Below, piece after piece: positions 20,127 to 27,955 of a stretch of DNA of 27,955 nucleotides. A program made the position numbers and the translations under genes. Source of the DNA: DASTPP01 sp035762175 (lineage in GTDB: Bacteria; Myxococcota_A; Polyangia; Polyangiales; Polyangiaceae); contig DASTPP010000005.1 of the NCBI GenBank assembly GCA_035762175.1, positions 1 to 27,955 on the forward strand. The letters run 5' to 3'. The notes below the pieces were generated by a model. The model had not been told where the DNA came from. It saw only the letters and a program-made list of their open reading frames with translations, and searched no databases. Every line of letters begins with the position of its first letter. Position 1 is the stretch's first letter.

Positions 20127-21671
20127 TTACCCTGGCCGACCCGATAGATGGTGACATTCTTGGCCGACATCGCCCGGGCCCGAAGGCCCGCGCAAGGGTG
20201 TGCATGCGGCAAGGGCAGGCGGCCGCCGGCAGGGCCGAGATCGGCGAGCCCGAAACGAAGCTCGGGGCCCGCGGCGGGTCGTTCGTGGCCGGGTCGCGCG
20301 CGGCCCCTCGGCGCCGCCGCCGCGACGCGGGCCGTGGGGTAACACCGCGTCCGACGGGCTCGCCATGAAGAAGTCGTTCGCGACCAGCGCCGGCACGCGC
20401 AGCGGGACGCTGCCGCCGTACGCGCGGAAGGTCTCGCGGGTGAGGCCGGTCGCGTTGGCGAGCACCTTGGCGGGCGACTCGTTGAAGCGAAAGTTGCGCA
20501 CCGGGTAGGCGACCTCGCCCCGCTCGATGGCGAAGAGCCCGTCGCGCGTCAGGCCGGTCAAGAGCATCGTCTGCGGGTCGACCCAGCGGATGTACCAGAA
20601 GCGGGTGACGAGCAGGCCCTTCTGCACGCCCTTGACGAGCTCTTGCACCGAGGCGGCGCGCCCGCCGGCGAGGTGGTAGCCGCGGGGCAGGCCGGTTTGG
20701 GGCTTGCCCTGCTTCGAGGCCCAGTAGCGCGAGTAGCGCAGGGCGCGCAGGCGGCCGCCCTCGACCCAGCGCGTCTTCGGCACCGGCAGGCCCTCGACGT
20801 CGAAGGCGGGGCCGGGCAGCGCCGGGTCGGCCGGGTCGCTCTCGAGGTTGATGTCGGCGGCGAAGAGCGTCTCGCCGACGCGGTTGCCGCCGCCCTTGCG
20901 GGCGAAGAAGCTGCGCCCCTCGTCGGCCTGGCGGGCGTCGAGCGCGCCGACGAAGTAGAGCATCAGGTCGGCGACCGCCTCGGGCTCGAGCACCACGGTG
21001 TAGCGGCCCGGCGGCAGGGGGCGGGGCTTGGCCGAGCGGGTGCCCTTCGCGATGGCGGTCGCGGCGAGGCGGGCGGGGTCGAGGTCGGCGGCGCGCTCGG
21101 ACGAGGTGCCGGCCCAGCCCGAGCCGGTGCCGTCGGGGGTGCGCGCGGTCATGCTGAACGCGGCGCGCGTCTCGCGGTGCTCGGCGCGCAGGCCGGCGCT
21201 CGAGGCGATGACGTACGCGCCGGCGAGCGAGTCGAAGAAGCCCGCCCCCGCGACGCCCGCGCGGCCGCAGGCGTCGATGGCCTCGCGCACCTGGGCGCCG
21301 CGGCGTTCGTGGGGGAACGAGGCGGTGGCCTCGTCGTGGGTGGGCCCCTTCGGGCCGTAGGACTGCGGGCCGAGCACGGGCATCGCCTCGGGGTCTTCGG
21401 GGGCGAGCTTGGCCATGGCGGCGGCGCGCTCGACCAGCGCCCGCAGCGCGGCCGGGTCGGCGCGGTTCGAGCTCGCGGTCACGTGCCGCTTGCCGAGCGC
21501 GATGCGCAGCGCCACCGAGGCCCGGTCGGTGTCGCCGGCGCCGGTCGCCTCGTTGACGGCGAAGCGCGTGTACGACGAGCGCCCGTCTTCGGCGCGCACC
21601 GAGGCCTGGGCCCCGGGCGCGAGCTGGGCGGCGAGCGCGAGGGCCTGCTCGGCGACGTGGCGCGGGTCCAT
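20127..21671 (-). CDS. pmbA: PmbA/TldE-like protein (non-catalytic partner of TldD) with a C-terminal extension
   Basis: A 514-residue protein starting at ATG 21671, 7 bp after the TldD stop; no separate ribosome-binding site, so translational coupling is likely. The first 443 residues follow the TldD/PmbA fold, with N-terminal helix, central beta-sheet and conserved blocks (VVLEPEAVADLMLYFVGALDA, SDPADPALPGPAFDVEGLP, GLLVTRFWYIRWVDPQTMLLTGLTRDGLFAIE, VPALVANDFFMASPSDAV). The HExxxH zinc motif is absent, as expected for the PmbA/TldE subunit. Homologues, as I recall them, end at a SDAV-like C-terminus; here the next codon is TTA (20342-20340) and the frame continues 71 Arg/Pro-rich residues to TAA at 20127, which looks like non-coding DNA. 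No signal peptide is present. In E. coli the TldD-TldE heterodimer degrades unfolded peptides. Confidence 0.85.
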   Translation of the reverse strand: MDPRHVAEQALALAAQLAPGAQASVRAEDGRSSYTRFAVNEATGAGDTDRASVALRIALGKRHVTASSNRADPAALRALVERAAAMAKLAPEDPEAMPVLGPQSYGPKGPTHDEATASFPHERRGAQVREAIDACGRAGVAGAGFFDSLAGAYVIASSAGLRAEHRETRAAFSMTARTPDGTGSGWAGTSSERAADLDPARLAATAIAKGTRSAKPRPLPPGRYTVVLEPEAVADLMLYFVGALDARQADEGRSFFARKGGGNRVGETLFAADINLESDPADPALPGPAFDVEGLPVPKTRWVEGGRLRALRYSRYWASKQGKPQTGLPRGYHLAGGRAASVQELVKGVQKGLLVTRFWYIRWVDPQTMLLTGLTRDGLFAIERGEVAYPVRNFRFNESPAKVLANATGLTRETFRAYGGSVPLRVPALVANDFFMASPSDAVLPHGPRRGGGAEGPRATRPRTTRRGPRASFRARRSRPCRRPPALAACTPLRGPSGPGDVGQECHHLSGRPG

Positions 21672-21678
21672 CGGGGGG

Positions 21679-23277
<1,599 letters not shown>

Positions 23278-23397
23278 GGCCCGCAGGCTAACGTAGCGCC
23301 CCGACCCGCGTCGCGCGGAAAAGCGGCCCCGGGCTCGAAGTCCGGGCGCCCGGCGTTCGCCATTGACGTTGGCCCCCGCCTTCGAAACCCTCGCCCC

Positions 23398-25224
23398 ATG
23401 CATCGCCCCCCCGCCCCTCGCCGCCTGTGCCGCCCCCTCGCCCTCGGCGCCGCCGCCCTGCTCGCCGCCTGCTCGGGCGGCGGCACCCCCGCGGGCTCGG
23501 GCGGCGGCGCCCCGGGCTCGGGGTCGGCGGCTGCAGCGCCCGCGGCCCGCGCCCTCGTCAGCCTCAAGCCCGGCCTCGCCCCCGGCAAGCTCGACGGGCG
23601 CCTCCTGCTCTTTCTCTCGAAAGACTCGAGCAAAGAGCCGCGCTTTCAGATCGTCGACGGCGTCTCGACGCAGCAGGCCTTCGGCACCGACGTCGAGGGC
23701 TGGGCCGAGGGCGCCGAGGCCCGCTTCGAGGGCAACGAGCTCGGCTACCCCCTGCGCGCGTGGGCCGAGGTGCCCGCGGGCGACTACTGGGTGCAGGCGC
23801 TCTTGCACGTCTACGACACCTTCACGATGGGCGACGGGCGCGTGCTCAAGCTGCCGCCCGACCGGGGCGAGGGCCAGCAGTGGCAGCTCGCGCCGGGCAA
23901 CCTCTACAGCGCCCCGAAGCCGATGCGCGTCGAGCCCGGCCAGCCCCTGCGCGTCACCCTCGACCAGAAGATCGGCCCCATCAAGCCGCCCGCCGACAGC
24001 AAGTACGTCAAGCACCTGCGCTACAAGAGCGAGCTCCTGAGCCGCTTCTGGGGGCGGCCCGTCGAGCTCGGCGCCATCGTCGTCTTGCCCGAGGGCTTCG
24101 ACGCGCACCCCGAGGCGCGCTACCCGCTCGCCATCTACCACGGGCACTTTCAGCCGACGGTCTCGGGCTTCCGCGAGGCGCCGCCCGACCCGGCGCTGCC
24201 GCCGCCCGACCGCGCCGCGCTCGCCAAGCTCTGCCCCAACGGCCACGAGGGCGAGGCCTGCGACAAGCACGGCTACGAGCGGGTGCAACAAGAAGCCGGC
24301 CACGCCTTCTTCCGCGAGTGGACGGGGCCGAACTTCCCCCGGGTGATTTTGCTCACGATTCAGCACGCGAACCCGTTTTACGACGACTCGTACGCCGTCA
24401 ACTCGGCCAACCTCGGGCCCTACGGCGACGCCATCACGAACGAGCTGATACCGTACATCGAAAAAGAGTTCCGCGGGCTCGGGCCCTGGGCCCGCGCCCT
24501 CTACGGCGGCTCGACCGGCGGCTGGGAGGCGCTGGCGGCCCAGATCTTCTACCCCGATCTCTACAACGGCGCCTACGCGAACTGCCCCGACCCCATCGAC
24601 TTTCGCGCGTACACCGTGGTCAACATCTACGACGACAAGAACGCCTATTACAAAGAGGGCCCCTGGCGCAAAGACGCCCGCCCCGGCGAGCGCGACTACC
24701 TCGGGCACGTTCGCGCGACCCTCGAAGACGTCAACCGCCGCGAGCTCGTGCTCGGCACCAAGGGCCGCTCGGGCGGCCAGTGGGACATCTGGGAGGCCGT
24801 CTACTCGCCCGTCGGCCCCGACGGCTACCCCGCCCGCATCTGGGACAAGGCGACCGGCGCCATCGACCCCAAGGTCGCCGCCCACTGGCGCGAGCACTAC
24901 GATCTCGGCGACATCCTGCGGCGAAACTGGGCCACGCTCGGCCCCAAGCTGCGGGGCAAGATTCACCTGAACGTGGGGCTTTCCGACAACTTCTTTCTCA
25001 ACAACGCCGTCTACCTCGTCGAAGACTTCTTGCGCTCGGCCTCGCCCCCCGCCGACGCCGCCGTCGACTACGGCCCCCGCGACGAGCACTGCTGGAGCGG
25101 CGACCACCAAGAGCCCAACGTCTTCTCGCGCCTGACCTACCACCGCCGCTTCCTTCGCCAGATGGCCGAGCACTGGACGAAGACCGCCCCGCCCGGCGCC
25201 GACACGAAGAGCTGGCGCTACTGA
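23398..25224 (+). CDS. Lipoprotein alpha/beta hydrolase (esterase, enterochelin-esterase-like fold)
   Basis: A 608-residue protein. ATG 23398 gives a lipoprotein signal (CRPLALGAAALLAAC, Cys25) and a Gly/Ser/Ala linker. Residues about 55-240 are beta-rich (DGRLLLFLSKDSSKEPRFQI, AWAEVPAGDYWVQALLHVYDTF), an N-terminal Ig-like domain. From about 245 the alpha/beta-hydrolase core begins: LGAIVVLPEGFDAHPEARYPLAIYHG, FPRVILLTIQHANPFYDDSY, nucleophile elbow GGSTGGWEA with Ser372, and the likely catalytic His570 in SGDHQE. The arrangement matches COG2382-type esterases that cleave trilactone siderophores or feruloyl esters. The substrate is not identifiable. Cysteines near ALAKLCPNGHEGEACDKH may form a disulphide. 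The gene starts 120 bp from the divergent tldD-like start. Confidence 0.85.
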   Translation: MHRPPAPRRLCRPLALGAAALLAACSGGGTPAGSGGGAPGSGSAAAAPAARALVSLKPGLAPGKLDGRLLLFLSKDSSKEPRFQIVDGVSTQQAFGTDVEGWAEGAEARFEGNELGYPLRAWAEVPAGDYWVQALLHVYDTFTMGDGRVLKLPPDRGEGQQWQLAPGNLYSAPKPMRVEPGQPLRVTLDQKIGPIKPPADSKYVKHLRYKSELLSRFWGRPVELGAIVVLPEGFDAHPEARYPLAIYHGHFQPTVSGFREAPPDPALPPPDRAALAKLCPNGHEGEACDKHGYERVQQEAGHAFFREWTGPNFPRVILLTIQHANPFYDDSYAVNSANLGPYGDAITNELIPYIEKEFRGLGPWARALYGGSTGGWEALAAQIFYPDLYNGAYANCPDPIDFRAYTVVNIYDDKNAYYKEGPWRKDARPGERDYLGHVRATLEDVNRRELVLGTKGRSGGQWDIWEAVYSPVGPDGYPARIWDKATGAIDPKVAAHWREHYDLGDILRRNWATLGPKLRGKIHLNVGLSDNFFLNNAVYLVEDFLRSASPPADAAVDYGPRDEHCWSGDHQEPNVFSRLTYHRRFLRQMAEHWTKTAPPGADTKSWRY

Positions 25225-25539
25225 CACTGGGCCCCCGCCCCCCCGCGAGGGCCCCGGCCTCGCCTCGGCCGCCGCGAGGGTCGCGCGTTCGCCTCGGCCG
25301 TCGCGGCGGCCGCGACGAAGGGCCGGCCGTCGCGGCCGCCGCGACGAAGGGCCGATCCCGCGGCCGTCCCGACGCGGCCGGCCGGCCGCCCGCGGGGCGT
25401 GCGCCGGGCCGCCCGAGGGGGTGGGCCGCTTGACAGGGGGCCGAGAATGCTTTTTGTACGCCACCGCCACCGCCGCCGCCGGGGCCCGAGCGCGCCCGGC
25501 CGGCGCCCCGACCCGTAGACCGGAGGCGCGACCCCCCCC
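25225..25539. promoter_or_regulatory. htpG upstream region with tandem repeat and sigma-70-like promoter
   Basis: 315 bp without a gene. A 29-bp tandem repeat (25295-25323 and 25324-25352, mismatch at one site) precedes TTGACA (25430-25435), 17 bases and TTTGTA (25453-25458), which could be a promoter. A GGAGG (25522-25526) lies 13 bases before ATG 25540. I see no CIRCE operator. Confidence 0.5.
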
Positions 25540-27465
25540 ATGAGCGAAGCCGCCAAGACCCACGCGTTCCAGGCCGAGGTAAACCAGCTGCTCCGGCTGG
25601 TCATCGACTCGCTCTACAGCAACAAAGAGATCTTCCTGCGTGAGCTCATCTCGAACGCGTCCGACGCGCTCGACAAGCTGCGCTTCGAGGCGCTGACCCG
25701 GCCCGAACTGCTCGAGGGCGAGGCCCGGCCCGAAATTCGGCTGTCGTACGACCGGGCCGCCGGCACGCTCACGGTCGAAGACAACGGCATCGGCATGGGC
25801 GAAGACGAGCTCGCCAAGAACCTCGGCACCATCGCCCACTCGGGCACGCGGGCCTTCCTCGAGGCCGCCAAGCAGAAGGGCTCGGCCGGCGGGGTCGACC
25901 TCATCGGGCAGTTCGGCGTCGGCTTCTACAGCGCCTTCCTGGTGGCCGACCGGGTCGAGGTCACGAGCCGCCCCGCCGGGCCGGGCTCGGCCGCGCACCG
26001 CTGGTCGTCCGACGCCCGCGGCTCGTTCACCATCGAGCCGGCCGAGCGCGCGGGGCGCGGCACCAGCGTCGTCTTGCACCTCAAGCCCGACGCCCGCGAG
26101 TTCCTCGATGATTGGCGGCTGCGCTCGCTCGTCACGCGCTACTCCGACTATGTGAGCGCGCCCATCTTGCTCAAGGCCGACGAAGACGAGGCCAAGGGCG
26201 ACAAGGCCGAGGGCGGCGAGCCGAAGGGCGGGTTTCAGCAGATCAACCGCGCGAGCGCGCTCTGGCAGCGCTCGCCGAGCGAGGTCAAGCCCGAGCAGTA
26301 CGACGAGTTCTACCGCCACCTCACCCACGACTTCGAGCCGCCCCTCGCCCACGCGCACTTCCGCATCGAGGGCACGCAGCTGTTCTCGGGCATCATCTAC
26401 CTGCCCAAGCGCCTGCCCCTCGACTTCATGCGCGAGCAGCAGCCCTCGGGTCTGCGCCTCTTCGTCAAGCGCGTCTTCATCATGGACGACGCGGCCGAGC
26501 TCTTGCCGCCCTGGCTGCGGTTCGTCCGGGGCGTGGTCGACTCGGACGATCTGCCGCTCAACGTCTCGCGCGAGATCTTGCAAGACTCGTCGGTCGCCCG
26601 CGTCATCAAGAAGCAGATCGTCAAGAAGAGCCTCGACCTGCTCGACGATCTGGCCCAGAACCGGCCCGACGACTACAAGGCCTTCTGGGCCGAGTTCGGC
26701 GCCATCTTGAAAGAGGGCATCGCCCTCGAGGCGGGCGAGCGCGAGCGCATCGCCGACCTCGCCCGCTTCGCCAGCACCAAGGCCGAGGGCCTGACGAGCC
26801 TGAGCGAGTACGTGACGCGCATGCCGCTCGCCCAGCCCGCCATCTACTACGCCGTCGGCGCCTCGGCCTCGGCGCTCGCCGAGAGCCCCTACCTCGAGGC
26901 GCTGAAGCGGCGCGGCTTCGAGGCGCTCTTGCTCAGCGATCCGGTCGACGAGTGGGTGGTCGACGCGCTGCGCGAGTACCGCGGCAAGCCCCTGACGAGC
27001 GCCATGCGCGCCGACCTCTCGCTCGGCGGCGACGAGCCCCCGGCCGAGGCGGCGGCGGCGCGCGCGCCGCTCTTCGAGCGCATCAAGAAGCTGCTCGGCG
27101 ACAAAGTCCGCGAGGTCCGGGCGTCGAAGCGCCTGACCGACTCGCCGGTCTGCCTGGTCTTGCCCCCCGGCGCCCTGCCCCCGACGATGGAGCGGGTACT
27201 CCGCGCCTCGGGCCGCCCGGTGCCGCCGGCCGCGCGCATCCTCGAGGTGAACCCCTCGCACCCGCTCGTCGAGCACATGGCGGCGCTCGCCGAGCGCGAG
27301 CCCGACTCGCCCAAGCTCGGCGAGTGGGTCGAGCTGCTCTACGACCAGGCCGTGCTGCTCGAGGGCGGCACGCTCGACGACCCCGCCCGCTTCGCCCGCC
27401 GCGTCAACGAGCTCTTGCGCGACGCCCTCGCGGCCGCCACGCCCGCCCCCGCCGCGCCGCACTGA
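25540..27465 (+). CDS. htpG: Hsp90-family molecular chaperone HtpG
   Basis: A 641-residue protein (E. coli HtpG has 624) starting at ATG 25540. The GHKL ATPase domain contains NASDALDKLR (helix with catalytic Glu in 'LRELISNASD'), DNGIGMGEDEL, GTIAHSGTRAF and IGQFGVGFYSAFLVADRVEV. The middle domain has KPEQYDEFYRHLTHDFEPPLAHAHFRIEG, FVRGVVDSDDLPLNVSREILQ and KKIVKKSLDLLDDLA-like segments, and the C-terminal dimerisation domain is shorter than in eukaryotes, without a MEEVD tail. HtpG is an ATP-driven chaperone acting on near-native clients, often after DnaK. Its neighbour here is dnaK, 366 bp downstream on the same strand. The start is well defined: MSEAAKTHAFQAEVNQLL matches the family N-terminus closely. 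Confidence 0.97.
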   Translation: MSEAAKTHAFQAEVNQLLRLVIDSLYSNKEIFLRELISNASDALDKLRFEALTRPELLEGEARPEIRLSYDRAAGTLTVEDNGIGMGEDELAKNLGTIAHSGTRAFLEAAKQKGSAGGVDLIGQFGVGFYSAFLVADRVEVTSRPAGPGSAAHRWSSDARGSFTIEPAERAGRGTSVVLHLKPDAREFLDDWRLRSLVTRYSDYVSAPILLKADEDEAKGDKAEGGEPKGGFQQINRASALWQRSPSEVKPEQYDEFYRHLTHDFEPPLAHAHFRIEGTQLFSGIIYLPKRLPLDFMREQQPSGLRLFVKRVFIMDDAAELLPPWLRFVRGVVDSDDLPLNVSREILQDSSVARVIKKQIVKKSLDLLDDLAQNRPDDYKAFWAEFGAILKEGIALEAGERERIADLARFASTKAEGLTSLSEYVTRMPLAQPAIYYAVGASASALAESPYLEALKRRGFEALLLSDPVDEWVVDALREYRGKPLTSAMRADLSLGGDEPPAEAAAARAPLFERIKKLLGDKVREVRASKRLTDSPVCLVLPPGALPPTMERVLRASGRPVPPAARILEVNPSHPLVEHMAALAEREPDSPKLGEWVELLYDQAVLLEGGTLDDPARFARRVNELLRDALAAATPAPAAPH

Positions 27466-27831
27466 CGGCGTCGCCGGGCCCGACGTCGGGGGCGTGAAAG
27501 CGCGTGCCCTCCCCTTGACACGGGGGGGGCCGGGGTTAGCGCCTCTTGGCGGCGCGCCGCCGCGAGCCCGCGCCGAGCGGCCCGGGGCGGGGCGCGGCGA
27601 AAGAGCCTTTTTCGGCTCTGGCGACGCGCTCGCGGGCGCGCCCGCGCGAGGGGCTGAGGCAGTTGACGCAGCGAGGTCGGTGGTTAGGTTTCGCCACCGC
27701 AGCGCCCGAGCGGCGCGCATTTTGCAGTTGAACGCAACGTGGGGCCAGTCGTATGGCCTCGGCCGGCGGCCGTTCGGCGGCCCGCGCCCCACGCTCTCTG
27801 CTCGAACACGAGTGACGAGGAGCCACACGCC
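27466..27831 (+). promoter_or_regulatory. dnaK upstream region
   Basis: 366 bp between htpG and dnaK. TTGACG (27663-27668), 16 bases and TAGGTT (27685-27690) form the best promoter candidate; an earlier TTGACA (27515-27520) has only a poor -10 (TTAGCG). A small hairpin (AGAGCC/GGCTCT, 27603-27620) lies between. GAGGAG (27817-27822) is 9 bases before the dnaK ATG. No CIRCE inverted repeat is seen. Confidence 0.5.
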
Positions 27832-27955
27832 ATGGGAAAGATTATCGGCATCGATCTGGGCACCACCAACAGCGTCGTCGCGATCATGGACGGCAAGGAG
27901 CCCAAAGTGATCGAAAACGAGGAGGGGTCTCGCATCACCCCCTCGGTGGTGGCCT
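27832..27955 (+). CDS. dnaK: Molecular chaperone DnaK (5' part only)
   Basis: The first 41 codons are visible before the window ends. MGKIIGIDLGTTNSVVAIMD carries the phosphate-1 loop of the actin-like ATPase fold (GIDLGTTNS), and KEPKVIENEEGSRITPSVVA continues the family N-terminus without gaps. This is the Hsp70 chaperone that works with DnaJ and GrpE. GAGGAG 9 bases upstream sets the start. Whether dnaJ or grpE follow cannot be seen. It is separated from htpG by 366 bp with its own promoter candidate. Confidence 0.97.
   Translation, partial: MGKIIGIDLGTTNSVVAIMDGKEPKVIENEEGSRITPSVVA

Noticed and set aside
20127..20342. The C-terminal tail of the PmbA-like protein as a genuine extra domain
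   Set aside because: It is low-complexity and Arg/Pro-rich with no fold pattern and begins with a TTA codon; stop loss explains it better, though not proven.
27530..27560. CIRCE operator near TTAGCGCCTC before dnaK
   Set aside because: Only a poor match to the left half is present and the complementary right half is missing.

Overview
The window looks like chromosomal DNA from a myxobacterium, most likely of the Sorangiineae/Polyangia type. The reasons are very high G+C with a strong third-position bias, many lipoproteins with Gly/Ala/Thr/Ser-rich linkers directly after the lipobox, Cys-rich secreted domains, a TonB-dependent receptor with an N-terminal TonB-type domain, and loosely packed genes with structured spacers. 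This assignment is inference from composition and gene families. I see no rRNA, tRNA, CRISPR array, transposase, integrase or phage gene.

Layout. 1-1535 (minus): the 3'-truncated gene of a Gly-rich-linker lipoprotein with a beta-propeller-like domain, then a SRPBCC/START-like protein whose 3' end is duplicated in tandem. 1614-9705 (plus): a three-LysM lytic transglycosylase, a roughly 230-bp foldback element, a SAM methyltransferase, a 128-bp quasi-palindrome, a flippase-like membrane protein, a TonB_C/plug/barrel receptor and a Cys-rich lipoprotein. The last three are tightly spaced and look like one cell-envelope operon. 9706-10239 is a non-coding, partly AT-rich leader in front of an unrecognised two-gene unit (small soluble protein plus polytopic membrane protein, 10240-11309). 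11281-13190 (minus): a Crp/Fnr-type regulator followed by a D-amino-acid oxidase. 13191-13860: a 670-bp gap with repeats. 13861-16454 (plus): a membrane-anchored extracytoplasmic protein overlapping a GT-C (family 39-like) glycosyltransferase by 4 bp. 16498-16914 (minus): a small eight-cysteine lipoprotein. 17430-19876 (plus): an (alpha/alpha)-toroid-like protein, a small Pro-repeat membrane protein and a Gly-rich-linker lipoprotein. 20127-23277 (minus): a TldD/PmbA(TldE)-type protease pair. 23398-25224 (plus): a lipoprotein alpha/beta hydrolase. 25540-27955 (plus): htpG and the start of dnaK.

The window is dominated by cell-envelope functions: murein turnover, outer-membrane uptake, lipoproteins, lipid-linked glycosyl transfer and exported proteases or esterases, followed by two general chaperones. 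The points most worth a second look are (i) an apparent stop-loss in the PmbA/TldE homologue, where the expected terminal codon is a TTA and adds a 71-residue tail; (ii) a TldD partner with a Tat-lipoprotein signal beside a PmbA partner with no signal, suggesting hitch-hiker export; (iii) a 128-bp quasi-palindrome whose right arm supplies the apparent ATG of the flippase-like gene; (iv) a second, nested foldback element; (v) at least five independent 23-33-bp tandem duplications at gene borders; and (vi) the unrecognised 10240-11309 unit with its atypical leader.
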